DNA of 64,000 nt from Methylobacter sp. (GTDB lineage Bacteria > Pseudomonadota > Gammaproteobacteria > Methylococcales > Methylomonadaceae). Location: positions 62,001 to 126,000 of the forward strand of contig JAQUOU010000004.1 of the NCBI GenBank assembly GCA_028716975.1, read 5' to 3'. Below the pieces are notes generated by a model. It worked only from the letters and a program-made list of their open reading frames with translations, searched no databases and had not been told where the DNA came from. The position numbers and the translations under genes were made by a program. Positions 18,024 to 28,686 of the stretch are shown here, in pieces; within the stretch, counting starts at the first letter, position 1, and each line of letters starts with the position of its first letter.

Positions 18024-20651
18024 ATGTCAAACTTCGCTAAAGAAATTATTTCTGTCAATCTCGAAGACGAGATGAAACAGTCCTATCTCGATTACGCCAT
18101 GAGCGTTATCGTCGGTCGAGCTCTTCCCGATGTCAGAGACGGTCTTAAGCCGGTTCATCGCCGCATACTTTATGCAATGAGTGAGGTAGGTAACGACTGG
18201 AACAAGCCATATAAAAAATCAGCGCGTATTGTCGGGGATGTCATGGGTAAATATCACCCGCATGGCGATATGGCGATTTATGACACCATGGTGCGCATGG
18301 CGCAGCCCTTTTCCCTGCGTTATATGCTGATAGACGGGCAGGGCAATTTCGGTTCGGTGGATGGCGATCCGCCTGCGGCGCAGCGTTATACGGAAGTGCG
18401 CATGTCGAAAATTGCTCATGAGCTGCTGGCTGATATTGATAAAGAAACGGTCGATTTCATCCCCAACTATGATGAATCGGAATCTGAACCCAAGGTTTTG
18501 CCGACCCGAGTGCCGACCTTATTGATTAACGGCTCCTCAGGCATTGCCGTTGGGATGGCTACCAATATTCCGCCGCATAATTTAACGGAAGTCATTAGTG
18601 CCTGTCTGGCTATGATTGATCAGCCGGATGTGACTGTTCATGACTTAATGGAAAACATTCCGGGGCCTGATTTTCCTACGGCAGGTTTTATTAACGGCGC
18701 TTCAGGAATTTATAGTGCTTATACAACCGGGCGCGGAAAGATTTATCTGCGCGCGCGCTGTCATTTTGAAGACATCGGCGACAGTAGCCGGCAAGCGATT
18801 ATTACCACCGAATTACCTTATCAGGTCAACAAGGCTCGCTTGCTGGAAAAGATTGCCGAGCTGGTTAAAGAAGGCAAACTCGAAGGCATTTCCGGATTGC
18901 GGGATGAATCCGATAAAGACGGCATGCGTATGGTTATAGAGCTGCGTCGCGGTGAAGTAGCGGAGGTTGTCTTAAATAATCTTTACAAGCAGACTCAATT
19001 TCAGACGGTCTTCGGCATTAACATGGTTGCCCTGCTGGATGGACGGCCGCACTGTATGAACCTGAAAGAGATTATCAGCGCCTTCGTAAATCACAGACGG
19101 GAAATAGTTACTCGCAGAACCCTTTACAATCTACGCAAAGCCCGCGAAAGAGCGCATATTCTGGAAGGGCTTGCCGTGGCTTTGGCCAATATCGACGCCA
19201 TGATTGAGCTAATCAAAGCTTCCGGCAACCCGGCCGAAGCCAAAGAAGGCTTATTAGCCAGAACCTGGGATGCAGGACTGGTTTCCGCCTTGCTGGAACG
19301 GGCCGATGCAGACCGCTCAAGACCGGAAGATTTAGCCCCGGAATTCGGTATTCATGAGGGAATTTATCGTCTTTCCGAAACCCAGGCTCAGGCTATTCTT
19401 GATTTGCGCCTGCATCGTTTAACCGGTCTGGAGCAGGACAAGATAGTCAATGAATATAAACAGTTACTGGAACAAATTGATGAATATCTGGCAATTTTGG
19501 GTAGCGATATTCGCTTAATGGAGATCATCAGGGAAGAGTTGGTCGCTATTAAGGAACAATATTCTGATCCGCGGCGCACGGAAATTATTCAAAGCCATCT
19601 GGATTTATCGGACTCGGATTTAATTACTGAAGAAGATATGGTGGTGACCATGTCTCACGAAGGCTATGTCAAGTCTCAGCCCTTGAGCGATTATAAAGCG
19701 CAGCGGCGCGGCGGGCGGGGCAAATCAGCCACGGCGACTAAAGAACTGGATTTTGTCGATAAGCTGATTGTTGCCAATACCCACGATACTATTTTATGTT
19801 TCTCATCATTGGGGAAAGTTTATTGGCTTAAGGTTTATCAGCTACCGGTTGCAAGCCGGGCATCACGAGGCAAGCCATTCGTAAATTTATTGCCGCTGGA
19901 TCCGAGTGAAAAAATTAACGCGATATTGCCCGTTCGCGAGTTCAGCGAAAATAAATTTATCTTTATGGCGACTTCTGCCGGTACCGTTAAAAAGACGCCG
20001 TTAAACGAGTTTGAGCGTCAACGCGCTTCCGGCAAGATCGCCATCGATTTAAGGGAAAACGATACGCTGGTAGGGGTTGCCGTTACCGACGGCCGGCAGA
20101 ATGTTCTATTATTCGGCAGCACAGGCAAGGCGGTCTGTTTTAATGAAGCCGATGTGCGCTCCATGGGCCGGACGGCATCCGGTGTGCGCGGTATTCGCCT
20201 GCAGGAAGGGCAAAAAGTCATTTCCCTGATTATTGCCACCGAAGGCACGGTATTGAATATTACCGAGAATGGTTTTGGCAAACGTACCAGGCTGGAAGAG
20301 TTTACCTGTCATAAGCGCGGCGGCCAGGGCTTGATTGCAATACAAACCTCCAAACGCAACGGTGCGGTAGTCGGCGCGGTCCTAGTCAACAATCACGATG
20401 AAATCATGCTGATCACCGATGCCGGTACCTTGGTTAGAACCCGGGTTGACGGCATCTCGATTGTCGGTAGAAATACCCAGGGTGTAACCATTATCCGTCT
20501 GGATAAAAAAGAAAAAGTTATCGGCGTTGATCGGATAGAAGGATTAATTGGCGAAGAGGAAGAAGATAATGGAAATGAAGACGCTGCTATCCTGGAACAG
20601 GACACCATTGCAGACGAGAGTGATAGTGATGACATTGAATCGGGAGATTAA
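18024..20651 (+). CDS. gyrA: DNA gyrase subunit A
   Basis: GyrA cuts and rejoins DNA in the A2B2 gyrase that introduces negative supercoils. The 875-residue protein has the winged-helix/tower region (about 1-520), the catalytic Tyr in [12 protein letters not shown] (near 122), and a six-bladed C-terminal beta-pinwheel starting at the GyrA-box [10 protein letters not shown] (near 560). The acidic tail ([12 protein letters not shown]) is normal for the class. The quinolone-resistance region reads [11 protein letters not shown]: position 83 is Met where E. coli has Ser, and Asp87 is kept. It leads the aromatic supraoperon, with serC 5 bases downstream. Confidence 0.97.
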   Translation: MSNFAKEIISVNLEDEMKQSYLDYAMSVIVGRALPDVRDGLKPVHRRILYAMSEVGNDWNKPYKKSARIVGDVMGKYHPHGDMAIYDTMVRMAQPFSLRYMLIDGQGNFGSVDGDPPAAQRYTEVRMSKIAHELLADIDKETVDFIPNYDESESEPKVLPTRVPTLLINGSSGIAVGMATNIPPHNLTEVISACLAMIDQPDVTVHDLMENIPGPDFPTAGFINGASGIYSAYTTGRGKIYLRARCHFEDIGDSSRQAIITTELPYQVNKARLLEKIAELVKEGKLEGISGLRDESDKDGMRMVIELRRGEVAEVVLNNLYKQTQFQTVFGINMVALLDGRPHCMNLKEIISAFVNHRREIVTRRTLYNLRKARERAHILEGLAVALANIDAMIELIKASGNPAEAKEGLLARTWDAGLVSALLERADADRSRPEDLAPEFGIHEGIYRLSETQAQAILDLRLHRLTGLEQDKIVNEYKQLLEQIDEYLAILGSDIRLMEIIREELVAIKEQYSDPRRTEIIQSHLDLSDSDLITEEDMVVTMSHEGYVKSQPLSDYKAQRRGGRGKSATATKELDFVDKLIVANTHDTILCFSSLGKVYWLKVYQLPVASRASRGKPFVNLLPLDPSEKINAILPVREFSENKFIFMATSAGTVKKTPLNEFERQRASGKIAIDLRENDTLVGVAVTDGRQNVLLFGSTGKAVCFNEADVRSMGRTASGVRGIRLQEGQKVISLIIATEGTVLNITENGFGKRTRLEEFTCHKRGGQGLIAIQTSKRNGAVVGAVLVNNHDEIMLITDAGTLVRTRVDGISIVGRNTQGVTIIRLDKKEKVIGVDRIEGLIGEEEEDNGNEDAAILEQDTIADESDSDDIESGD

Positions 20652-20656
20652 TCATA

Positions 20657-21736
20657 ATGTCGAGAATTTATAATTTTAGTGCGGGCCCTTCAGTGCTGCC
20701 CGAGCCGGTATTGCTGCAAGCCCGGGATGAATTGCTGGAATGGCGGGGCAGCGGCGTGAGCGTTATGGAAATGAGCCATAGGGGCAAGCATTTCTCCCTT
20801 ATCGCCGAGGAACTTGAAAGCGATCTTAGGTCGTTGCTGGGTATTCCCCAAAATTATAAAGTGTTATTCCTGCAGGGCGGCGCAACGGCTCAATTCTCTT
20901 TCATACCCCAGAATATTCTGCAAGGTAAAACCAGGGCTTGTTACGTTAATACCGGCGCATGGTCGGAAAAAGCCATAAAAGATGCGCAGAGTTATTGCGA
21001 GGTTGTGGTAAGCGCCAGTTCGGAAAATACCAAATTTACCAGCATCCCCGATTTCTCAGGCTGGGTACTGGATAGCGGCGCGGCTTATCTGCACTATACT
21101 GCCAATGAAACCATACATGGCGTGGAATTTCCTGAAGCGCCGGGCGGTAATGGCTTAACCCTGGTTGCGGATATGTCATCCAATATTTTATCGCGTCCAT
21201 GTGATGTCAGTGCGCATGGTTTAATTTATGCGGGGACACAAAAGAATATGGGACCTGCGGGTGTTACAGTAGTGATTGTCAGGGAAGATCTGGTGGGCAA
21301 AGCTAATAAAAACATACCGCCCGTGTTTGATTACGCTGAGCAGGTTAAGAATAATTCAATGCTGAACACGCCGGCGACCTATAACTGGTACTTGGTCGGA
21401 TTAGTGCTTAAATGGCTGATAGGGCAGGGCGGCGTTGAAGCGATCGAACAACGCAATATTGCCAAAAGCGACTTGTTGTATCAAGCCATTGATAAATCGG
21501 CTCTATATCATAATCCTGTAGAAATAAACTGCCGCTCAAGAATGAATGTGCCGTTTATTTTAGCCGATGAAAACCTGGATAAACAATTCCTTGCTGCAGC
21601 TGAAGCAAATGGGCTGTTTGAGTTAAAAGGCCATCGATCAGTTGGCGGCATGCGAGCGAGTATCTATAATGCAATGCCTGAGGCCGGCGTGCTTGCCCTG
21701 ATTGATTTTATGACTGAATTTGAAAGAACTCATTAA
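20657..21736 (+). CDS. serC: Phosphoserine aminotransferase
   Basis: SerC transfers an amino group to 3-phosphohydroxypyruvate in serine synthesis and acts similarly in pyridoxal phosphate synthesis. The 359-residue protein begins RIYNFSAGPSVLPEPVL and has the PLP lysine in YAGTQKNMGPAGVTVV near residue 195, and GGMRASIYNAMP near the C-terminus. It follows gyrA by 5 bases and precedes pheA by 27; this is the second gene of the conserved supraoperon. Confidence 0.96.
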   Translation: MSRIYNFSAGPSVLPEPVLLQARDELLEWRGSGVSVMEMSHRGKHFSLIAEELESDLRSLLGIPQNYKVLFLQGGATAQFSFIPQNILQGKTRACYVNTGAWSEKAIKDAQSYCEVVVSASSENTKFTSIPDFSGWVLDSGAAYLHYTANETIHGVEFPEAPGGNGLTLVADMSSNILSRPCDVSAHGLIYAGTQKNMGPAGVTVVIVREDLVGKANKNIPPVFDYAEQVKNNSMLNTPATYNWYLVGLVLKWLIGQGGVEAIEQRNIAKSDLLYQAIDKSALYHNPVEINCRSRMNVPFILADENLDKQFLAAAEANGLFELKGHRSVGGMRASIYNAMPEAGVLALIDFMTEFERTH

Positions 21737-21763
21737 CTGGGCACCATTAAAAAAATAGCAGCA

Positions 21764-22849
21764 ATGACTTTCATAACTCCACTTTGTGAATTAAGAGAAA
21801 AAATCGATGCTATCGATCAGCAGATACTGCAATTGATTAACCAGCGTGCGTCTTGTGCGATAGATGTCGCCAAAACCAAAATTGCCCAGGGTGAACAAGG
21901 GACTTTTTACCGCCCGGATCGCGAATCATTGATTTTAAGAAGGATTATAGAGTTAAATCCGGGGCCATTGTCTGATCATACGGCGGTACGTTTTTTTAAA
22001 GAATTGATGTCAGCCTGCCTGGCGCTGGAAAAGCCGATGGAGATAGCTTTTTTAGGCCCTGAAGGTACCTTTACCCAGCAAGCGGCCCTTAAACATTTCG
22101 GACACTCAGTCAAAACCGTACCTGCTGTAACCATAAACGAAATTTTTAATTCGGTGGAGATCGGCAGCTCCCAGTTTGGCGTGGTTCCGGTTGAAAATTC
22201 CACCGAGGGCGTTATCAGCCATACATTGGACAGATTTCTTGTTTCAACTTTAAAAATCTGCGGTGAAGTTGAAATCAGAGTGCATCAAAACCTGATGGGG
22301 CAGATGGAAAGCCTGGATCAAGTTACGGAAGTTTTTTCTCACCAGCAGTCCCTTGCCCAATGCCGGCAATGGCTTGATAAACATTTGCCGCATGCCAGAC
22401 GCAGTGCTGTCAGCAGTAACGCTGAAGCGGCGCGGCTGACATTGGGCAACCAACAGACAGCCGCGATTGCAGGTCAAATGGCAGCTGAAATCTATAATTT
22501 GAACATTCTCGAAAAAAATATTGAGGATGAACCACACAATACCACCCGCTTTATTATTATTGGACAACAGGCAGCATCTTCTACAGGTAAGGATAAAACC
22601 TCATTGGTCGTTTCTACGGGCAACCAGCCTGGGGCTTTGCACCGGATACTTGAACCGTTCGCGCAATTAGGTATCGGAATGGTTCATATTGAATCCAGAC
22701 CTTCACGCCAGGGCTTGTGGGATTACGTCTTTTTTATCGATATTGAAGGTCATAGTGAGGATAAAGATGTTGCCGAGGCCCTGGAAATATTAAAAGGCAG
22801 GGTTAATATGCTTAAGCTATTGGGGTCTTATCCTAAAGCCGTACTTTAA
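21764..22849 (+). CDS. pheA: Bifunctional chorismate mutase / prephenate dehydratase
   Basis: PheA makes phenylpyruvate from chorismate by way of prephenate. Three domains in order: an AroQ chorismate mutase (about 1-90, LREKIDAIDQQILQLINQRA), prephenate dehydratase (about 95-275, FLGPEGTFTQQAALKHFG and the catalytic TTRFIIIG), and a C-terminal ACT regulatory domain (about 285-355, with ESRPSRQGLWDYVFFID), which gives feedback inhibition by phenylalanine. Length 361 is normal. It lies between serC and the aminotransferase gene that completes phenylalanine. Confidence 0.96.
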   Translation: MTFITPLCELREKIDAIDQQILQLINQRASCAIDVAKTKIAQGEQGTFYRPDRESLILRRIIELNPGPLSDHTAVRFFKELMSACLALEKPMEIAFLGPEGTFTQQAALKHFGHSVKTVPAVTINEIFNSVEIGSSQFGVVPVENSTEGVISHTLDRFLVSTLKICGEVEIRVHQNLMGQMESLDQVTEVFSHQQSLAQCRQWLDKHLPHARRSAVSSNAEAARLTLGNQQTAAIAGQMAAEIYNLNILEKNIEDEPHNTTRFIIIGQQAASSTGKDKTSLVVSTGNQPGALHRILEPFAQLGIGMVHIESRPSRQGLWDYVFFIDIEGHSEDKDVAEALEILKGRVNMLKLLGSYPKAVL

Positions 22850-22904
22850 ATTTATTTTTTCCTTATCCTAATGGCGCCAGTTTTAACGCCTTCTGAATAA
22901 AACC

Positions 22905-24017
22905 ATGAATAGCACCGATAAAATTTACCATCTTGCTGTACCGGGTGTTCAACAGCTTATACCTTACAAAGCCGGAAAGCCGATTGAAGAGTTGCAGCGT
23001 GAGTTTGGGCTTGCCCGGGTTATTAAACTGGCATCCAATGAAAATCCTCTGGGTCCGGGGAAAAAAGCACTGGCTGCTATTCAGGCAGTTCTGCAGGATA
23101 TGGCATTATACCCGGATGGGAGCGGCTTTAATTTAAAACAGGCGTTAGCTGTTAAATATGCTGTCGATCCTGGCCAAATCACATTAGGAAATGGTTCCAA
23201 TGAAATTTTGGAGCTGGTGGCCAGGGCGTTTTTAACACCCCAACTTGAAGTCATTTTTTCACAGCATGCTTTTGCTGTGTATCCGATAGTCACTCAAGCG
23301 GTCGGCGCTGCCGCGGTTGTTGTCCCGGCCGTCAATTACGGTCACGACCTGGAGGCAATGCTGCAAAGCGTGACTGAAAAAACGCGTCTGGTATTTATTG
23401 CTAATCCCAATAATCCAACCGGGACATTATTGCGTCAAACTGCTTTAGAGAGTTTTATTGATGCCTTACCCGAAAGCTGTGTATGTGTGCTTGATGAGGC
23501 CTACTTTGAATTTGTCGGTGGTGCCGAGCCTATTAATTCCATAGACTGGTTGAAAATATACCCCAATTTAATAATTACGCGTACTTTTTCAAAAGCATAC
23601 GGGCTTGCCGGATTAAGGGTAGGGTATAGTTTATCCAGCCCGCAAATCGCCGATATCCTGAATCGGGTGCGGCAGCCTTTTAATAATAATGCCTTGGCTT
23701 TGGCCGCAGCAGAAGCGGCATTAACTGATAGTGAACACTTGCAGAAGACGATTAGAATTAACGCCCTGGGTATGGAGCAATTGACCAGTGGCTTTAAAAA
23801 TCTCGGTTTAGAATGGATTCCTTCAGCGGGGAATTTTGTTCTGGTTGATTTACAGCGTCTTGCACAGCCTGTTTATGAGGCTTTATTACGCAAAGGCATT
23901 ATTGTCAGGCCGGTAGGCGTGTATGAATTACCCAATCATTTGCGTATCAGTATCGGCACAACAGAAGAAAACCAGCTGTTTCTCGAGGCCTTAGCAGACT
24001 GTTTGCAAGATGTTTAA
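22905..24017 (+). CDS. hisC: Histidinol-phosphate / aromatic aminotransferase
   Basis: PLP-dependent class II aminotransferase of 370 residues with ASNENPLGPG near residue 44, NPNNPTG near 166, DEAYFEF near 200 and the PLP lysine in TFSKAYGLAGLRVGY near 230. In this operon position in Pseudomonas and relatives the enzyme (hisHb) works mostly on aromatic amino acids; it could also serve histidine synthesis. Its stop overlaps the start of tyrA-aroA by 8 bases. Confidence 0.93.
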   Translation: MNSTDKIYHLAVPGVQQLIPYKAGKPIEELQREFGLARVIKLASNENPLGPGKKALAAIQAVLQDMALYPDGSGFNLKQALAVKYAVDPGQITLGNGSNEILELVARAFLTPQLEVIFSQHAFAVYPIVTQAVGAAAVVVPAVNYGHDLEAMLQSVTEKTRLVFIANPNNPTGTLLRQTALESFIDALPESCVCVLDEAYFEFVGGAEPINSIDWLKIYPNLIITRTFSKAYGLAGLRVGYSLSSPQIADILNRVRQPFNNNALALAAAEAALTDSEHLQKTIRINALGMEQLTSGFKNLGLEWIPSAGNFVLVDLQRLAQPVYEALLRKGIIVRPVGVYELPNHLRISIGTTEENQLFLEALADCLQDV

Positions 24018-26205
24018 CCGGCTTTGTATTATCGGAGTTGGTTTAATTGGCGGCTCCATCGCCAGAGCTGCACGACAACAGGATTTATGCAAAAGTATTG
24101 TTGGCTATGGCCGTCAGCAGGACTTGCAAAATTTGCAAAAAGCAAAACAGCTAGCTGTCATTGATGAATATTATCTAAATATTGAACAGGCACTTAAAAA
24201 TGCTGATTGCGTTGTGATTGCAGCGCCGGTCGGTGCAATCGGCGATATTTTTGCTTTGCTTAAGCCTTTTTGGTCAAAAAATACTGTTTATACGGATGTA
24301 GGAAGCACCAAGGGCAATGTGATTGCAGCAGCCGAGCGGATTTTTGGATCGGTGCCTGATAATTTGGTACTTACCCACCCCATTGCCGGTGCGGAACAAA
24401 GTGGCGTAGAGGCATGCGTGGCCGGCTTATTTTCAAATAAGCGCTTGATTATTACGCCTATAGGTAATACTAATCCAAAGGCAGTGCAAAAAATTCAGCT
24501 TTTCTGGGAACGTCTGGGTTCTTTGGTATCGGTGATGGATGTCAGAAGTCATGATAGCGTGTTGGCCGCAACCAGTCATTTGCCTCATATTCTAGCCTTT
24601 GCCTTAGTAAACATGCTGGGACATAAAGACGAGCATAGCGATATTTTTAAATATGCTGCAAGCGGCTTCAGGGATTTTACTCGTATTGCCTCCAGCGATC
24701 CAACTATGTGGCGGGACATTTGTTCGGCTAATAAAAATGAAATTATTCCTTTAATTCAACAACTAAAAGAAGAGCTGGATAAAATACAGCAGACCCTGAA
24801 AAATGATAATAACCAGCAGCTTTTTGAAATCTTTAGTTATGCCCGAAATGCACGGCAACGCTTTCTTAATCAGTTCGAAAATAATATGTCAAAATCATTA
24901 ACATTCAAGATCCAGCCAGGCGGAAAATTACAAGGCGAGGCACGCGTGCCTGGGGACAAATCCATATCGCATCGTTCAATCATGCTGGGTTCACTGGCGG
25001 AAGGGGTTACCCACGTAAAAGGTTTTCTCGAAGCGGAAGATGCGCTGGCAACCTTGCAGGCGTTTCGTGATATGGGCGTTGAAATCGAGGGACCGGTCAA
25101 TGGTGAACTCACTATTCACGGCGTAGGCAAACAGGGGTTAAAAGCACCGAAAAATGACTTGTATCTGGGCAACTCAGGCACGTCAATGCGCTTATTGAGT
25201 GGTTTGTTAGCCGGACAATCATTTAATTCGGTATTAACCGGGGACAAATCACTGTCCGGAAGGCCCATGAAACGAGTCACGGAACCATTGGCCGCAATGA
25301 GTGCCGATATAAAAATTACCGATCAAGGTACAGCACCGTTGCATATTACCGGAAGAGCAGGGCAGCTTACTGGAATTGACTATGCCATGCCGATGGCAAG
25401 TGCCCAAGTCAAATCGTGCCTGCTACTTGCAGGAATGTACGCGCAAGGCGTAACCAGCGTGACGGAACCGGCTCCCACTCGTGACCATACCGAACGGATG
25501 CTATCCGGTTTTGCTTATCCGGTAAAGCAGGAAGGCAATAAAGTAAGTATTACTGCTGAGGGAATTTTAAAGGCTGCGGATATTGATGTGCCCAGTGATA
25601 TTTCCTCCGCTGCATTTTTTCTGGTAGGTGCTTCAATTGCACCAGGTTCCGATCTTTTATTAAAACATGTCGGCATTAATCCTACGCGAACCGGTGTTAT
25701 TGATATTCTCAGATTGATGGGGGCGAATATTAAAGTTCTCAATGAACGTATCGTAGGTGGAGAACCGGTTGCAGACCTGCATGTTGTTCACAGTGAGCTA
25801 AAAGGCATAGATATTCCCGAGGCACTGGTGCCGCTTGCAATTGATGAATTCCCTGTATTGTTTGTTGCCGCTGCTTGCGCTGAAGGACAAACTCGACTAT
25901 CCGGAGCAGAAGAGCTTCGGGTAAAAGAATCCGACCGGATTCAGGTAATGGCAGACGGTTTGCAGATATTGGGGGTCAATGCACGGCCTACTGAAGATGG
26001 CATGATTATTCAGGGTGGACCAATCGGTGGCGGTATAGTGACATCGCATGGCGATCACCGGATCGCCATGTCATTTTCAATCGCAGGATTACGCGCTAAT
26101 GCGCCTATTACCATTCTCGATTGTGAAAATGTAAACACATCCTTCCCGGAATTTAAAGATTTGGTGAAACATTTAGGGCTTGATCTAGTCTGTGAGGCAT
26201 CTTGA
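24010..26205 (+). CDS. tyrA-aroA: Fused prephenate dehydrogenase and EPSP synthase (TyrA-AroA)
   Basis: One 731-residue protein joins two enzymes of aromatic synthesis. Residues about 1-290 are an NAD(P)-dependent TyrA: IIGVGLIGGSIARAAR nucleotide site, TDVGSTKGNV, HPIAGAEQSGVEA. From about 293 a complete EPSP synthase follows: PGDKSISHRSIMLG, GNSGTSMRLLSGLL, DEFPVLFVAAACAEGQT and KESDRIQVMADGL. The EPSP domain is class I like. An in-frame ATG at 24886-24888 marks the junction and might allow separate AroA synthesis. The same fusion is known in Pseudomonas and other gammaproteobacteria. The cmk ATG overlaps its stop. Confidence 0.95.
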   Translation: MFNRLCIIGVGLIGGSIARAARQQDLCKSIVGYGRQQDLQNLQKAKQLAVIDEYYLNIEQALKNADCVVIAAPVGAIGDIFALLKPFWSKNTVYTDVGSTKGNVIAAAERIFGSVPDNLVLTHPIAGAEQSGVEACVAGLFSNKRLIITPIGNTNPKAVQKIQLFWERLGSLVSVMDVRSHDSVLAATSHLPHILAFALVNMLGHKDEHSDIFKYAASGFRDFTRIASSDPTMWRDICSANKNEIIPLIQQLKEELDKIQQTLKNDNNQQLFEIFSYARNARQRFLNQFENNMSKSLTFKIQPGGKLQGEARVPGDKSISHRSIMLGSLAEGVTHVKGFLEAEDALATLQAFRDMGVEIEGPVNGELTIHGVGKQGLKAPKNDLYLGNSGTSMRLLSGLLAGQSFNSVLTGDKSLSGRPMKRVTEPLAAMSADIKITDQGTAPLHITGRAGQLTGIDYAMPMASAQVKSCLLLAGMYAQGVTSVTEPAPTRDHTERMLSGFAYPVKQEGNKVSITAEGILKAADIDVPSDISSAAFFLVGASIAPGSDLLLKHVGINPTRTGVIDILRLMGANIKVLNERIVGGEPVADLHVVHSELKGIDIPEALVPLAIDEFPVLFVAAACAEGQTRLSGAEELRVKESDRIQVMADGLQILGVNARPTEDGMIIQGGPIGGGIVTSHGDHRIAMSFSIAGLRANAPITILDCENVNTSFPEFKDLVKHLGLDLVCEAS

Positions 26206-26861
26206 TGAGTATACCGGTTTTGACCATTGATGGCCCTGGTGGTGCCGGTAAAGGCACAGTAAGCAGGGCAGTAGCGAAAAAACTGGGATGGAATTACCTG
26301 GATAGCGGCTCCATCTATCGTTCATTGGCAATTGCCTTGCAAAAACAAGGTATTAATTTGGCAAATGAATTTGATATTGTAAAAGTAGCGCAAGCAATGG
26401 ATTTAGAATTTGATTGCGGAGAGGAGTTTTCAGTTAAATTGAATGGCACCGATATTACCGATCAATTAGCTCTGGAAAGTACGGGAAATATTGCCTCAAT
26501 CATTGCTGCGCTTCCTGAAGTCAGGCGGGTTTTGGTCCAAAAGCAAAAGGCTTTCAAACAGATGCCGGGTCTGGTTGCAGACGGCAGAGATATGGGAACG
26601 GTCATTTTTCCTGAGGCTGAAATAAAAGTATTTTTAACAGCAAGTGCGGCTAAAAGAGCCGCAAGACGATATAAACAGTTGATAGAAAAAGGGATAGATG
26701 CTAACCTTTGCACTATAATAAATGAAATAGAAGAACGCGATCGCCGCGATATGGAGCGTAAAATAGCACCATTGGTTATGGCAAGCGATGCGTTTTATAT
26801 TGATTCTTCGGAAATGACAATAAACTCTGTGATTGAAGAAGTGCTGAATTTAATCCATTAA
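26205..26861 (+). CDS. cmk: Cytidylate kinase
   Basis: Cmk phosphorylates CMP and dCMP. The ATG at 26205 overlaps the aroA stop (TGATG) and gives MSIPVLTIDGPGGAGKGTVS (218 aa) with the P-loop GPGGAGKGT; a TTG one codon upstream is not needed. Other motifs are NYLDSGSIYRSLAI and GRDMGTVIFPEAE. It precedes rpsA with 100 bases between them, as in most gammaproteobacteria. Confidence 0.96.
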   Translation: MSIPVLTIDGPGGAGKGTVSRAVAKKLGWNYLDSGSIYRSLAIALQKQGINLANEFDIVKVAQAMDLEFDCGEEFSVKLNGTDITDQLALESTGNIASIIAALPEVRRVLVQKQKAFKQMPGLVADGRDMGTVIFPEAEIKVFLTASAAKRAARRYKQLIEKGIDANLCTIINEIEERDRRDMERKIAPLVMASDAFYIDSSEMTINSVIEEVLNLIH

Positions 26862-26925
26862 GGATTTATGTGTGGCCGCATGAATTAGTTTCTAGACGGT
26901 TTTTTTTAACTTTGATAAAGAAAAG

Positions 26926-26947
26926 GCCAGTTCGAGTTTTAACTGGC
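26926..26947 (+). promoter_or_regulatory. Hairpin in the rpsA leader
   Basis: GCCAGTT (26926-26932) and AACTGGC (26941-26947) form a 7-bp perfect stem with an 8-base loop, ending 14 bases before the rpsA ATG. Because it sits almost on the ribosome site it could take part in the autogenous control known for S1. Confidence 0.45.
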
Positions 26948-26961
26948 TTGGGAAAAAAGAA

Positions 26962-28623
26962 ATGAGCGAAAGCTTTGCTGAATTATTTGAAGAAAGTCTA
27001 ACCAAGACCGAAATGCGTCCTGGTGCCATGTTAATGGGTACGGTTATCGATATCGAAAACGATATGATTATAGTCAGTACTCAATCCAAGTCAGAAGGTG
27101 TTATTCCAAAATGGCAGTTTTTAAATAACTATGGCGAATTAGAAGTCGAGATCGGTGACGAAGTTGAAGTTGCCCTTGACTTATTTGAAGACGGTTTAGG
27201 TGCTACTCTTCTTTCCCGGGATAAAGCCAAGAAAAACAAGGCATGGTCTGAACTTGAAAATGCTTTTGAAAAAGAAGCAACGATTACCGGTCGTATTACC
27301 GGTAAAGTTCGTGGCGGCTTCACTGTAGCTGTAGGTGCATTGCGCGCGTTTTTGCCTGGTTCATTAGTCGATGTTCGCCCAATCAGGGATACCACTTTCC
27401 TGGAAAATCGTGATCTTGAATTCAAAGTTATAAAAATTGATCAGAAACGCAATAACGTTGTTTTGTCTCGCCGCGCAGTGGTAGAAAAAGAATACAGCGC
27501 AGAGAGAGAAGAGTTACTAAAAACACTGGAAGAAGGCGCAACTGTCACCGGTATAGTGAAAAACCTCACTGATTACGGTGCATTTATTGATCTTGGCGGG
27601 ATTGACGGTCTTCTGCATATTACCGACATGGCATGGCGTCGAGTTCGTCACCCATCCGAGTGTGTTGAAATTGGTCAGGAAATTAAGGTTAAAGTTCTGA
27701 AGTACGACAAAGATAAAAACCGTGTCTCGTTAGGTATGAAGCAAATAGGTGAAGATCCTTGGCAAAACATTGCCCGTCGTTATCCGGCAGGCACCCGCGT
27801 ATTTGGTAAAGTAAACAATCTTACTGATTACGGTTGCTTTGTCGAAATCGAGGAAGGCGTGGAAGGTTTGGTTCACGTCTCGGAAATGGACTGGACTAAT
27901 AAAAACGTTAATCCTTCCAAACTCGTTCAACTTGGCGATGAAGTTGAAATTATGGTGTTGGAAATCGATGAAGAGCGCCGTCGTATTTCTTTAGGTATGA
28001 AACAATGCAAAACCAATCCTTGGGATGAATTTGCGGCAACCCATAATAAAGGCGACAAAATTTCCGGAAAGATCAAATCAATCACGGACTTTGGTATTTT
28101 TATCGGCTTGGATGGCGGTATTGACGGTCTGGTTCATATGTCTGATATTTCCTGGGCGGATGATGGCGAAGCCTCAGTGCGGGACTTCAAAAAAGGTGAT
28201 GAGCTGGAGACGGTTATCCTGGCCGTTGATTCTGAACGTGAGCGTATTTCTTTAGGCATCAAGCAGCTTGAACAGGATCCGTTCCAGAACTTCCTGGCTA
28301 CTCATGAAAAAGGCAGCCTAGTTAAAGGAACTATAAAAGAAGTGGATGCCAAGGGTGCGGTTGTTACACTGGCTGATAATGTTGAAGGTTACTTGCGTGC
28401 TTCTGAAATTCAGCGCGATCGCGTTGAAGACGCCCGCACTTTATTAAAAGAAGGAGATAAGCTTCAAGCCAAATTTATTGGCATAGATAAGAAAAGCAAA
28501 TCGATTTCTTTATCTATCAAAGCCAAAGACCACGATGAAGAATCTCATGCTATTAAAGATTATTCTCAACATTCCGCCGGCACGCCGACATTAGGCGACA
28601 TCTTTAAACAGATGGAAAAATAA
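26962..28623 (+). CDS. rpsA: 30S ribosomal protein S1
   Basis: S1 binds mRNA at the ribosome and is needed to start translation on most messages. The protein has 553 residues with six S1 repeats; the best ones are marked by [38 protein letters not shown] and [14 protein letters not shown], and repeats 3-5 are followed by SLGMKQ or SLGIKQ signatures. Length and repeat number match the gammaproteobacterial protein (557 in E. coli). It follows cmk and precedes ihfB. Confidence 0.97.
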   Translation: MSESFAELFEESLTKTEMRPGAMLMGTVIDIENDMIIVSTQSKSEGVIPKWQFLNNYGELEVEIGDEVEVALDLFEDGLGATLLSRDKAKKNKAWSELENAFEKEATITGRITGKVRGGFTVAVGALRAFLPGSLVDVRPIRDTTFLENRDLEFKVIKIDQKRNNVVLSRRAVVEKEYSAEREELLKTLEEGATVTGIVKNLTDYGAFIDLGGIDGLLHITDMAWRRVRHPSECVEIGQEIKVKVLKYDKDKNRVSLGMKQIGEDPWQNIARRYPAGTRVFGKVNNLTDYGCFVEIEEGVEGLVHVSEMDWTNKNVNPSKLVQLGDEVEIMVLEIDEERRRISLGMKQCKTNPWDEFAATHNKGDKISGKIKSITDFGIFIGLDGGIDGLVHMSDISWADDGEASVRDFKKGDELETVILAVDSERERISLGIKQLEQDPFQNFLATHEKGSLVKGTIKEVDAKGAVVTLADNVEGYLRASEIQRDRVEDARTLLKEGDKLQAKFIGIDKKSKSISLSIKAKDHDEESHAIKDYSQHSAGTPTLGDIFKQMEK

Positions 28624-28630
28624 AATTCAT

Positions 28631-28665
28631 GAGGGATGTACTTGATGGGCATCCCTCTTGTTATT
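28631..28665 (+). terminator. Hairpin between rpsA and ihfB, possible attenuator
   Basis: GAGGGATG (28631-28638) and CATCCCTC (28650-28657) form an 8-bp stem with an 11-base loop, followed by TTGTTATTTCGTTT. It is a terminator-like structure that may reduce read-through from rpsA. Confidence 0.55.
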
Positions 28666-28686
28666 TCGTTTATACAGGATAGTAAG

